Shown here: positions 22,423-33,152 of the stretch, in pieces | Numbering within the stretch: position 1 is the first letter of the stretch | Layout of the letters: each line of letters starts with the position of its first letter | DNA from: Takakia lepidozioides | Taxonomy: Eukaryota; Streptophyta; Takakiopsida; Takakiales; Takakiaceae | DNA: 64,000 nucleotides | Assembly (NCBI GenBank): GCA_030704615.1 | Contig: CM060732.1 | Location: 45,801,053-45,865,052, forward strand | Direction: 5' to 3' | Made by a program: the position numbers and the translations under genes | Notes under the pieces: model-generated | Told to the model about the DNA's origin: nothing | The model's database searches: none | Seen by the model: only the letters and a program-made list of their open reading frames with translations

Positions 22423-22879
22423 GCTCCTTCAGCTATCCTGCCTTGGCACCAATCCTTGATGCTAGCAGCTGCCAATGGTAGCCTAAAAGTTTTTATAGCA
22501 ACCACCCCAAAATACTTATTACACACCAGTTTCTATGCTGAATTGCTCCCAAGACTTGAAAATGACAAAGGATGACAATGTCCAAGAAAGCAATGCAATA
22601 CACCTTGTTGTCTGCTTCTCTTTGTAATTTAACAGGCATTCACCTTTTTTCCTTGATTGTCCCACCATTGACTGGGTTCTGAAAAATATTCCTTCCAAAG
22701 TTCCTCCTCATCTCTGTTTTCTGTTTTGGGACAATTGCCTGTGCCACATTGGCAGTAACATCTCAAAATCATCCAAACCACCATGGATCTACCCGACAAG
22801 CTAAGTTGCAGAATTCAACATGAACAAATAGGGGCGACTCTGGCCTATGTGTTGAAGAAGAAGGTGCCCTCACCACGTT

Positions 22880-22966
22880 GTCCTTGACCTTGTGTCATGA
22901 ATGTAGCTAGCTTTTCTTTCACCCAAGGAGGATTCAACCAAAGCACCTCTTGTGTGCGCTGCTTGT
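22880..22966 (-). repeat. Upstream segment shared by PPR2 and PPR3 (PPR2 copy)
   Basis: It contains gtccttgaccttgtgtcatg, then tttctttcacccaaggagga and caaagcacctcttgtgtgcg, matching 28187-28288 with small gaps. It lies about 460 bases upstream of the PPR2 start. The two PPR loci were therefore duplicated together with 5' sequence, possibly a leader exon. Confidence 0.6.
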
Positions 22967-23698
22967 GTCTGTAGTCGGGGGATCTGCGGTTGGTCTGTGA
23001 GAACCACCACGGTGCAGCTGAGCAGCCATAGATTCAAACACAGCCTCCTAAGACAAGCTGACCCACCCAAGTACCTTGAAAATACCAGGAAAAAGAACAA
23101 ATCATGATACTGATAGGAAGAGCCCACTTTTGCAGAACAGACAAACTTCCTCACATCGTACGTTAAGAAAGCCACACCTTGCAATTGCGGTTGTCCCGAC
23201 ATTGTGATGCAGCTCCACAGCCCAGCCCCTTAATCCGCTGCATGACGCGAGGCCTCTCGCATGACCGAAACAGGAAAACAGGGCCTTGGGTATGGAGTCT
23301 GTATGCGCGGTCAGGAGAACGCCGGAAGACACTGCCATCCCCTCCTGTGAGCGAGAAAGAGGCAGAAGATATTTTGGTCCCTGTACTCCCAAGACCGGAA
23401 CAAGGAACGAGAGCAATAGCAGGCTCCTCTACACATGGAAAACAATCGTCCAGCTTCAAGGATCACGCATAGCTGTGAACCATCATTTGCTACTGCATTT
23501 CTTACGTCTCTTTCCTTCTGTCTTTTCCAAGCAGATATCATCTCTCGTCCCCAAATGCCACCTAAAAGCAAAGCTTCGCAGCCTTCCTAGTTTCTGTGAT
23601 TCTGCTGGTGGGATTATCTCATGACTATCCTATTTCAGCTTTAACCCCTCTGAAGTCAATATGACACAACCCCGCACCCACTCTCGTTGGAATTTGGG

Positions 23699-24017
23699 TG
23701 AAATGAGTTGACTGATTAGGATTCTCCGCAGGTCTCTTAACCTACAGCAGCTACCTTTGAAGGTTGGAAGCCGGCTACTCTTCTCATGTGGAAGACGCGT
23801 AGGCAAGAGCTGAAGGAGGAGTCATCTTACTGCTGATCTATGGCTACAAGCAAGGGACATCATTCATGCTCTTTAAACACTTTAATGTGCTGCTTCGTAC
23901 CGCAACACAAATAGTGGACTTATTACATGGACTGGACTTACTTCTACTTTGAATTGTGATTACTTGTGCAAGCCAAGGGCTTCTATGCATGCCGCTGTTT
24001 GAGTACTTAGAGCTCTA
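23699..24017. repeat. Duplicated segment A, copy 1
   Basis: About 320 bases from tgagttgactgattagg to gagtacttagagctctagt, repeated at 24702-25020 with scattered substitutions and gaps. Shared landmarks include ctatggctacaagcaagg and the ctctagt end. It is noncoding as far as I can see. Confidence 0.65.
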
Positions 24018-24303
24018 GTTTTGGTTCAGATTTGGCTTCGTATACTGTTCTTCTCATACTAATGAAAATGAATTACACGCATGACTGGATCTCCTTTTCA
24101 GTTTTGTAGAGAGCTAGTACACGCATAACTGGTTATGGGCAAATGGTGACAGGAGAGTTTTGATGTAATATAGGTTGAGAAGAATTGACAGTTGAGAAGA
24201 ATGGTGTGCAGTGTGCACCCCTATTGGGTGAGTGCATATGTGCATACTCCATACCCCTCTCACCCAATTGAGGAGATGACCGCCATTGGATTTGGTTGCG
24301 GGC

Positions 24304-24375
24304 TCTCTCTCTCTTACCTTGCATGTGGCTAAGTTTTTTGTAACAACACTCAACAATTGCCTCATCCCTTTCATT
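24304..24375. repeat. Duplicated segment B, copy 1
   Basis: About 72 bases with a CT-rich start and the core accttgcatgtggctaag, then tttgtaacaacactcaacaa. It is repeated at 24622-24695. Confidence 0.6.
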
Positions 24376-24621
24376 CTCTCTCTATCCTTGAATGTGGCAA
24401 GGAGATTTGCCAGTGCCCGAAGGTTCCGAGTGAACAAATAGTACATTGATGGCAAACGAATCCATGATATCTGTACTAGGCCCTGTAGTAGCAGCAGACT
24501 GGAGTATATAGGTATATCTTGTACATGATCGGATCAATGTACATTGCTCTCTTGGCTGGTGTACTGTATTCAATGCCTTCGGCTGAATTAGGAAACCTGA
24601 AAATGAGAGGCTTGAGGATGT

Positions 24622-24695
24622 TTCTCTCTCACCTTGCATGTGGCTAAGGTCTTTGTAACAGCATTCAAGAATTGTCTGATTCCGTTATTCTGTCC
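24622..24695. repeat. Duplicated segment B, copy 2
   Basis: Matches 24304-24375. It directly precedes segment A copy 2, whereas copy 1 of B lies after copy 1 of A, so the order is A-B-B'-A' with all copies in the same orientation. Confidence 0.6.
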
Positions 24696-24701
24696 AGAAC
24701 G

Positions 24702-25020
24702 GAATGGGAAAACGGGATGACTCATTAGGGTTCTCCTTAAGTCTTAACCTAAAGCAGCTGTGAGGTTAGAAAGCCTGGCCACTCTTCTCATTTGGAAGAG
24801 GAGCAGGCACAAGCTGAAAGAGCTGACTAACCCCTACTGCGGAACTATGGCTACAAGCAAGGTATCCATTCAGAATCCTTTAAACACTTGGAAGGGCTGC
24901 TTAGTATGGCAACTATGAGGAACTTACATGGCCTTGACTTAGCTCAAATCTGAAATGTATAGATACTTTTGCAAACCAAAGGCCTCCATTTGTCTGCTTG
25001 CTTGACTACTTGGCTCTAGT
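24702..25020. repeat. Duplicated segment A, copy 2
   Basis: Matches 23699-24017 in the same orientation. It lies just downstream of the decayed 3' end of PPR3. Confidence 0.65.
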
Positions 25021-25139
25021 AACACCTCCCTTTTGCAAATGCACATGATCACTCAGCAGTTGTAGTTGTAGAGGCTTTCCCCTCTATTCTTTGTACAGAT
25101 TTACCACCTTTCGATCCTTGTGTGAGGCACATACTTCAT

Positions 25140-27860
25140 GCCCGTTGATTGTTTCATGAATACTCCCAGAGATAACTTTGGTGGCAGTGGCACCACATAT
25201 CAAAAGGTGGTTGATGTTGCATATACGCGGCGGCCAGCTTCTCACTGTGGTGGCAAAGAGCACATTTTTGGCTCCTCCACATCATACAACACAGCTCATG
25301 CCTTTGGCATATGTCCCACCACTCAGACAGTCTCTCCAGCTCAGCATGGATTTCCTCATTTGTGGATTTCCTCATTTCGATCCTTCATCAGTGTATGTCT
25401 GCACCCAGTTGCCCACCTCATTGCAGCAGCTCCCTGTCTCCTTTCTAACGTATGTTCATTGTTTCTCACATTTTCTTTATCATCCCACCTGCCAGCCGCT
25501 GCATAGATGGTCATATGCAGCACATAAGTTGCAACACACATTGGATGCTACTTGAGACGAAAGTTTGCCACATGCTCTGCGAGCTCCACATTGCCATGTA
25601 TTCTGCAGGCACCAAGCAAGGCACCCCACACTGAAGCATCTGGTTTGATGGGCATTTTGTTGATGAAGTCTTCTGCCTCACTCAACTGCCCTGCACGGCC
25701 AAGCAGGTCCACCATGCACCCAAAATGCTCCATTGCAGGGGTGAGGGCATAATCATGGCTCATGATATCAAAGTAGTGATGGCCTTCATTCACTAGACCC
25801 ACATGACTACATGCAGAAAGAAGAGATATAAAGGTGCAACCATCCGGATTCAGGCCTTCCAGTTGCATTTGTTCAAACAGTAGGATAGCCTCCCTACCAC
25901 AGCCATGTTGACCATATCCTGCAATTATGGCGTTCCATGAGACCACATTTCGTTTGGCCATATTGTCGAACACTTGTAGTGCATCCTTTACACTCCCACA
26001 TTTGGCATACATGTCCACAAGGGTATTCTCCAGAACAATGTCTGGTATGATCCTAGAATTGATAATGTCAGCATGGACTTCTTGACCCTTTTCCAGGGCT
26101 CCCAGGGTGGCATACACATTAAGAACACAAATAAATGTGACCTTGTCAGGCATCACCTCTTCCTCTCTCATTTGCTCATAAATGTTCAGAGCCTGCCAAC
26201 TAGAACCATCCTGAGCATATCCTGTGATCATGGCATTCCATGAGACCACATCTCGTTTAGCCATATTGTCAAACACTTGCTGCGCATCCCTTATGCTCCC
26301 ACATTTTGCATACATGTCAACAAGTGTATTCCCAAGAATAATATCTGGCACAATTCCAGCTTTAATAATGTCAGCATGCACCTGCTTGCCCCTTACAAGA
26401 GCTCCAACGTTGGCACATGCATTCAGAATGCAAACGAATGTGACCATGTTGGGTATCACCCCTTCCCTTTGCATTTGCTCATAGGTCTCAAAAGCCTCCT
26501 GACTATAACCATGATGAGCATATCCTGTGATCATGGCATTCCATGAGACCACATCTTGTTCAGCCATCTTGCCAAAAACTTGTTGCGCATCCTTCATGCT
26601 CCCACATTTGGCATACATGTCAGCAAGGGCAGTCTCCAAATTAATATTTGACACAATTCCAGCATTGATAATGTCAGAATGAACCCTCTTGCCCTTGTCC
26701 ACGGCTCTGACACTGCCACATGCATTGAGGATGCAAATGTAGGTGACCCGATCTGGCATCATACCTTCCTGTTGCATTTTCTCGTATAACTTAAAAGCCT
26801 CACTACCACACCCATGCTGAGCATATCCTGCAATCATGCTGTTCCATGAGACCACATCTCGTTGAGCCATATTGTCAAACACTTGGCGTGCATCCTTCGT
26901 ACTCCCACATTTTCCATACATGTCGACAACAGTATTCTCCAGAATTATATGTGGTGCAATTCCAGCTTGCCTGATGTCAGCATGGACTTTTTGGCCCTTT
27001 TCCAGAGCTCCGAGGCTGGCACATGCATTGAGAACACAAATGAATGTGACTATACTTGGTGTCACCCCATCTTGTTGCATTTGTTCATAGAGCTTGAGAG
27101 CCTCCCTACCACACCCATGCTGAGTATAACCTGTGATCATGGTATTCCATGAGACCACATTTCGATGAGCCATATTGTCAAATACTTGACGTGCATCCTT
27201 TAAACTCCCACATTTGGCATACATGTCAGCAAGGGCAGTCTCCAGATTGATATCTGGCGCAATTCCACCTTTGACAATGTCAGCATGAACCTCTTTGCCC
27301 TTCTCCAGGGCTCCTAAGCTGGCACACGCATTCAGAATGCAAATGAATGTAACCTTGTTGGGTATCACCCCTTGCAATTGCATTTGTCTAAAGATCTCAA
27401 AAGCCTCCCTACCACACCCATGTTTGGCATATCCTGCTATCATTATATTCCACGTAAAAGAATTTCGTTCGAGCATTTTTTCAAACACTTGTCGTGCATC
27501 CACCAAACTCCCACACTTGGCATACATGTTGACAAGAGTATTGAGTAAAAAGATGTTTGGCTTGAATCTATTTTGGATTATGAGGCTATGCACTTGCTTT
27601 CCTTTTGCTAGGTCTTTCGAATTTATGCACTCCTGCAACACAGAAACATAAGTATTGCAGTCTGCCCGAATGCCTAGGAGGTCCACAATGTGCAGTGCCT
27701 CTTTCAGCCGTTCTGCCTTGCATTTTGTCGTCACATCCCCACCAGTGACAGAAGAGGTCTTGTTGACTTCCTCCCTTGGTCCTCTTTCAAAGGTAGTAGA
27801 TATGGTACAGGTGCTACCCCTGCCGCCACTCTGACGTCCAACAAACAACTGTGTCTGCAA
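25140..27860 (-). pseudogene. PPR locus 3: PLS repeats without start codon, DYW domain decayed
   Basis: An open frame of 770 codons (27860-25548) encodes six P-L-S triplets with MYAKCGS and VSWNAMIxGY signatures, then the pre-E segment ending GNVELAEHVA, followed by a stop. Beyond the stop, 25547-25140 still carries pieces of E and DYW domains in shifted frames: YAAAGRWDD, NEEIHAELERLS and ALCHHSEKLA. Upstream, the frame reads back to a TAA near 27906 without any ATG; the first in-frame ATG is inside the first repeat. PPR2 has GGAGCATGG at the corresponding spot. It therefore looks like a recent paralogue of PPR2 that lost both ends. A spliced leader supplying the ATG is possible, since a CTGCAG acceptor-like site lies just upstream. 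If expressed it would be a repeat-only protein. Confidence 0.8.
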
Positions 27861-28186
27861 TCCTACTATCCTGCAGCACTCAAAACCCTTAGTTAGAGCC
27901 CTTAGTTAGAGCCTTTACCCGCTAACTTACAGTTTGAGTCTGCAAATTCACAGGACATATCTCAAATTTCCTAAATAATTCAGAGGAAGATCACGAGGAC
28001 ATGAGGACATGCTCCTCGCTATATGTTAGCAGGTTACAAAACTACCACACTCATTATCTTCTGTGGATAAACTGTAGCAAAGTCTCTGTTTGATTTGGAA
28101 CCCCCAAATCAAAACAAACATAATACCCGCTGTATTGTCGGACTGGAGCTTCATGCTGTACAATGGGATTGAAACCGTCCCCAGAT

Positions 28187-28288
28187 TGTCCTCGACCTTG
28201 TATCATAGCAGCCAAATCTGCTTTCACCCAAGGAGGGATCCACCAACCCTCCAGCCAAAGGACCTCCTTTGTGCGATTATGTCTCAAG
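28187..28288 (-). repeat. Upstream segment shared by PPR2 and PPR3 (PPR3 copy)
   Basis: Counterpart of 22880-22966, about 330 bases upstream of the PPR3 frame. Shared blocks are ttgtcctcgaccttgtatca, gctttcacccaaggaggga and cctcctttgtgcg. Confidence 0.6.
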
Positions 28289-28761
28289 TGTGGGGATCTT
28301 GGACTTACCTACAAAAATTACCAGTGGGCACATCTCAACCACAACAGCTACAACAATAAACCTCCAAGCATCTTTCAAATCATAGGAAACCATCGTGGAC
28401 AACGTTTTCATGCCCTAATAACTGGCGAGAACTCATTTTGCCTCGAGGACACCAGATTTCATTAATTTAAGCAACTACTGATGAAATCCACTCGATCATG
28501 GTAGCTTCAAGAACTTCTTTAAAACTTCTGCACGTTCTAAATGAAGATAGTCTCACCTCTCAAACCTTTTGTCGCCTCACCCTGAAGAAACTCCTGCCAG
28601 AGCTCTTCTATGCTCATTGCTTGACCTCCATGGAAGAACTGCAGGAACATCACAATTGCCAGCTTCTGAAGTCACTGTTGAGGAGTGCTGGTGCTCGACA
28701 ATCGATCCGCAGAGGCTTGTAATGCAAGTGTCGTCCTGACAAATGCTTCTACAGGAAAGTA

Positions 28762-28803
28762 GCCTCCCCCTTTCTCCCCTCCCCCTCTCTCCCCTCCCCC
28801 TTT
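28762..28803. repeat. C/T-rich minisatellite
   Basis: Nearly three units of a 15-base motif, cctccccctytctcc, in 42 bases. Simple tandem repeat in intergenic DNA. Confidence 0.8.
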
Positions 28804-29378
28804 ATAGATGTGTGTCTGTGCCCCTTGAGAAACTCAAGTACCAATCACAGCCACATAGGCCACATCTAGGTTGGATTGGGAGCTGGAGCTGTAGTGCTGG
28901 AATAAATATAACGGATACCAGCCCTACCAGCCCTACCATCAAATCCTCATATCCCTGAAACCAAATTGGCATTGGCTGTGTCCCGCGAGCTCTAGAGCAT
29001 CACCGGCAGAGTCAACACACCGTAGAGGGTACAAACCCACAACGGGATCCCGAAGGACTGACATCCCGCAGGCATCATGCCCTGGAATGGGTAGATCTCC
29101 CTGTCCATTCTGTACCCTCAGTCTGAATCGCAACCGTGGCTCTGCACTGCTCAGACCACGGAAATGTTCGTTACATCTCGGGTAATAAGTAGCTCTCTCC
29201 ATTAAGCGGTACCCCAAAACATAAGCTGATCTCTTCACACTCGCTGCAAGATTTTCGTGGGCCATCCGCAACACTCTCATTCAGAATCTGCCCCTCCCAG
29301 CCCCTTCACGCTTCTACAGTGCAGACCGAGGACGATTTGGAACCACGGGTCCCACGGGTCTGTACACTTGCACCTCGC

Positions 29379-29440
29379 CACGTGTTCACAATATCTGAAT
29401 TTTGGTCCACTCTTTTTCCACTTAAAAGACGCCACGTGGC
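29379..29440. promoter_or_regulatory. Two G-box elements upstream of CASPL5
   Basis: CACGTG occurs at 29379-29384 and again at 29433-29438, the second inside the perfect palindrome GCCACGTGGC. G-boxes are bound by bHLH and bZIP factors, including light- and abscisic-acid-related ones. Two W-box-like TTTGAC cores follow within 60 bases. Their place 340-400 bases before the mini-exon array suggests promoter sequence; function is inferred. Confidence 0.45.
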
Positions 29441-29763
29441 GAGAGCATTGGCATGAAAAGGTTTGAAAAGGTTTGACGAGGGTTAGGTGAGGTTTGACCG
29501 CGGTTAGTCGTCCCCTGAGTGTTTGCTTTGTGTGCGTGCGTGTGCAGAGCGCACTGTGAGTAGCTCATCAACGGAATCGCTTTGACTGCCTCCAATCCTC
29601 TTGTTTCTTCCGCGTCTACCACCACAAGAACGGAATGAATTGCGGTGGGATGAGTTTGGTGGAGTCTGGTTTGAGAAGGAGAGGGCCAGAAGCGTGTCGG
29701 GTAGCTCGTTGGTTGGGAATGATTCTACTGTGTTGCATGTTTTCTAAGACTTGCGCTTAAGAA

Positions 29764-30241
29764 GGTCTGCAATGTTGAATGGAGAGCTTTTTCGGTCACT
29801 CTGTCCTCAGAAGGTAACGTTCGGCATTGAGTGTTGGATTGTATCTTACAATTCGAGGAGGCTATCCGTTTGGTTGAGATTGCTCTGTGTTATTCTTCAG
29901 GTCTACCCTTGACGAGAAGTTAATTAGGCGTCCAATCTTGAATGGAGAGGTTTTCGATCACTCTGTCGTTAGGAGGTAAGAGATCCTGAAAGCTGTCGGC
30001 ATTGAGTGTTGGTTTGGTTGAGGTTGCTCTGTGTTATTCTTCAGGTCTACCCTTGACGAGAAGTTAATTAGGCGTCCAATGTTGAATGGAGAGATTTTCG
30101 ATCACTCTGTCGTTAGAAGGTAAGAGATGCTGAAAGCTGTCGGCATTGAGTGTTGGATTGTATCTTACAATTCGAGCAACTTGTCCGTTTGGTTGAGAGT
30201 GCTCTGTGTTACTCTGCAGGTCTACAGTTGAGGAGAAGTGA
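29764..30241 (+). repeat. Tandem array of mini-exon plus intron units upstream of CASPL5
   Basis: Units of about 144-175 bases repeat in tandem. Two complete units each have a 75-nt putative exon (29901-29975 and 30045-30119) that begins after TTCTTCAG and ends at AG|GTAAGAG, followed by introns of 69 and 100 bases. A diverged unit precedes them (exon end 29813, intron 29814-29900) and a partial one follows, from 30220. The 75-nt units are 24-25 codons in one frame, open in both copies (STLDEKLIRRP then NGExFDHSVV). Splicing in that frame gives a 68-codon frame from ATG 29779 to TGA 30239-30241. They may be alternative 5' UTR exons of CASPL5 with an upstream ORF, or a small separate gene. Confidence 0.6.
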
Positions 30242-30784
30242 CGTATGATTCCATAACTCTCCAGCTTCACGATCCGTGGCAGTAGAGGATCCTTTAGGCT
30301 GGTTTTTGCTGCTTGCGGTGGAATGCTTCTAATGTTCACAACGCGCGTCCTCCAATCTGAGCTTGATTCACATTGTTCCAACTGAAGGATCGGTTCGGTC
30401 TAGTGTCCTGATCTGAAGAGGATATCTGGTCAACTTCTGGGACAAGAAACTTCTCCTTGTCAGATTTTTCTGTCTGAAGCAGTGAGTCTGGTGCTTATCT
30501 CTTGTAAGGAGCGGCCGGGAGAGCGATATCTGTTCTCATGAATATTCATGAGTTCACGAGGGAGGATGGACTCTATGTCAAATTATTGATCAACATTCCT
30601 GACTAGCTTTTACAGCAGACCTGAATAAAAATGCAAAAGCTTCTCAGTTATCTGAACCAAGCGTAGGTGAATGGTTACGCTTTATGAGTAGTCGAGGTGG
30701 TGTACAGGAAATTGGACAGACAAAGCATGAATACTGAAGATACGTGGACAGGTTGAATCTGGTTATCAAATAGCAGCAAGTTAG

Positions 30785-33152
30785 ATGGACGCAAGCAACC
30801 CGGCGGTTCATCCAGTAGGTGTGCCTCCTATTTTTCATGGACCTCCAATGGCCAGGATGAAGGATTTTCCAGGCTTTGCAGGCACGCCGGGAGGATTGGC
30901 GCTTCGATTAGGCCAATTTTGCTTTGCTCTCGTTGCCTTCTGTATTATGGTCACCATTTCGGGCTTCTCCTCAGTGACAGCTTTTTGGTAGGACTCCTCA
31001 CCCCAGGTTCCATGGGGTCCTGCCACTTCCCTACTATTCTCATATACCATATTTTCATTGTGATTACTGGTTTGTGCCAGGTTCAAGTTGTAACTCATTT
31101 GTTGCCATTGCCTTCAACTATGATCTGAGATCCTAAATCCTTCGCCTTAAATTTCTTCAGACTCAGTAAATTGTTGATATGGTGTACTTTACTAACCGAA
31201 GCAGGATTAATTCAAAGCAATTTTGAACTCACCATAATTATATTCAATGATATTCAAAGGGATCAAGTTAGGCTTCACCTTCAGCTACCTCATTGTAAGG
31301 TCTTATTCGTTGACTAATAGCTTCTGCTCAATCCTAGCAACAAGTCTATGAGATTGAGTGTATGAATATCCTCAGCTGAAAGAGCAACTTCTGCAAGCAG
31401 AATTAATTGGCAAGGCTAGGAGCGGTTAATTCTCTTCAGTTTGGACTCTCACGCTGGTTTCCAGGAGTCAACCAGAGTGGACCTTTTTCAGGACTACAGC
31501 ACAGCAGTCCAAGCTGGTTACAAAATTGGAGGAGCAACCTTGGTCCCTTGTGCACAGATGAATTTAAATGACAAAATGCCAAAAAGCATGAGTCCCTAGC
31601 AACCAGAAGCACCCACCTGACAAAGCTTGGTTCCACTTTATTGCATGCAGGAAAACCAAGAATGACTGACATCTATCGGATTGGGGTTTCCATTGGATGC
31701 AGCTTTCTTGTTGCAGCTATGGTGTTTCAATGCATCTGGAGTGCATCACTAGCAGTCCTGGATGCTTATGCCTTGCTGACAGGACGTTGTCTTCGGAACA
31801 CTCTCCTAGTCAACCTATTTGTTGTGGGTGACTGGGTAAGCAAGTCGTAAACTCTGAGTAGAGTCAGTGCCATTTTGTCTCGTCCATGGAATGTGGAATG
31901 TATACTTCTTCAGTGAGCAGTCATCTCCCTTTTCCTCTCCATAGCAAGAATGTGCTGGCCATCTTCATACTTGTTTCAATCCCCACGCAAAGGGGAACAC
32001 TGAACCACAGCAGGTACCCCAAAATGCATTGCTGATGTCAACTGCTGGATCCCTTCATTCAACAAGTGATGGAAGTTTATGCATTTGTTAACCAACCACT
32101 TTTTATGGGCAAAATTACAGACCTAATGTAGCTGTTTTGGCTTGCACTAATTGGTAAGGTAAGCTTCTATGGTTCCACCTGATTTTTTAACAGCTAACGG
32201 ATTGGCTATGCCATACATAGGGTGTAAAATTAAATCCCAACCCAGGGGCTTTACTTTCACCATTACATCCGTGTACCCGAGTTGAGTGCATAATGCCTTT
32301 ATGTGAGGAAATTGAACCTTTCTGGTGTCGGTTGTGGGATATTCTACCCATTAAGATACAGCAACTCTTTGCAAATTTGCCACAACACTTGCCCACATAG
32401 ATTGTGGTGACAGAGAATATGTGGACTCACCGGGTGGTGTTGACATCATACAGTGCCCCAGGCTGATTCCAGCACTTCCTCTGTTGCCTAGATAGGTGTG
32501 GCTATGATTTCTTTGCCAGTCACACAACAGGGAGGAAAGAATGTACTCATAAGACGTTGCCGTAGCCTTGTGTCCATAGACCCTGTTTGGGTTGACCAAA
32601 AGGGAACAGACACTACCGTTGTGAGGGGCTCACTCCAACAGGGAGGAAAGAGTGAGAGGCAGAGAGAATCCTGCAGCAATGTGTCCAAAGATGGGTGTCT
32701 TTATGTGACAAGGCCATGTAAGCTTTTTCCCAGCCGTTTATATGGTCAAGCTGCTTTCATCTCTATGGAGTTTCTCACAGGTGGATGTGGGAGAGTGGTA
32801 ACATAGTGATGAACTCAAGGGACCACATAGGCACTAAGACCCCTAGGGGCTCTTGAGCAGGGCCATCTGGAAGGCAGCACTTCTGATCTTTAAGTATGAA
32901 TTTTAGGTGAATTGAATGTCAATCTCACTCTCTCTGACAGGGTTTGTCTGGTGCAAACAGGTCACCTCAACGATGACGTTTTCATCTGCATGTTCGTCCG
33001 CAGGCATCACCGTGCTTATAGGCAATGATTTGAATCAGTGTGATGCCAATGACTGCAGCAGATTTGAGGCTGCTACAGCCATGGCATTCTTGAGTTGGAT
33101 GTTGATCACTTTGTCCTTTTTCTTTTCTTTTTGGCTCTTGGCTACAAGGTAG
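30785..33152 (+). CDS. CASPL5: CASP-like protein, family 5, three exons
   Basis: CASP-like proteins are four-helix plasma-membrane proteins related to the Casparian-strip scaffold proteins. Exons 30785-30987, 31703-31835 and 32961-33152 join in frame to 175 residues, a normal length. Diagnostic pieces are MKDFPG and [11 protein letters not shown] before helix 1, a GFSSVTAF end, LLTGRCLRN in the cytoplasmic loop, VVGDW at the second exon end, and [14 protein letters not shown] with paired cysteines in the last extracellular loop before helix 4. The exon 2 acceptor GATGCAG|C was chosen because it completes the conserved Cys codon and avoids stops that nearby acceptors give. Intron 2 (31836-32960) holds a short LINE insertion. 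An array of mini-exons upstream may be its 5' UTR. Gene-level subfamily numbering is not attempted. Confidence 0.88.
32525..32651 (-). mobile_element. 95-base LINE 3'-end insertion with perfect 16-base target-site duplication
   Basis: Core 32541-32635, on the minus strand sense, matches the 3' ends of the copies at 1 kb and 41 kb. It is bracketed by identical 16-base direct repeats caacagggaggaaaga at 32525-32540 and 32636-32651. It sits in CASPL5 intron 2, opposite to the gene's direction. It is a very short 5'-truncated non-LTR retrotransposon copy, or a SINE that shares a LINE tail; the perfect duplication points to a young insertion. Confidence 0.8.

Larger units (their letters stand above)
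22423..25139. other. Intergenic stretch between PPR2 and PPR3 with large duplications
   Basis: No gene is recognised. The first 550 bases upstream of PPR2 contain a segment shared with the PPR3 upstream region (22880-22966). From 23699 to 25020 the DNA is dominated by a duplicated arrangement of two segments, listed separately. A minus-strand frame at 23102-23416 has no family signature. Confidence 0.4.
27861..29778. other. Intergenic stretch between PPR3 and CASPL5
   Basis: No gene is recognised. It contains the PPR3 copy of the shared upstream segment (28187-28288), a C/T minisatellite (28762-28803) and, near its end, two G-boxes that probably belong to the CASPL5 promoter. Short frames at 28498-28722 and 28939-29280 have no signature. 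Confidence 0.4.
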
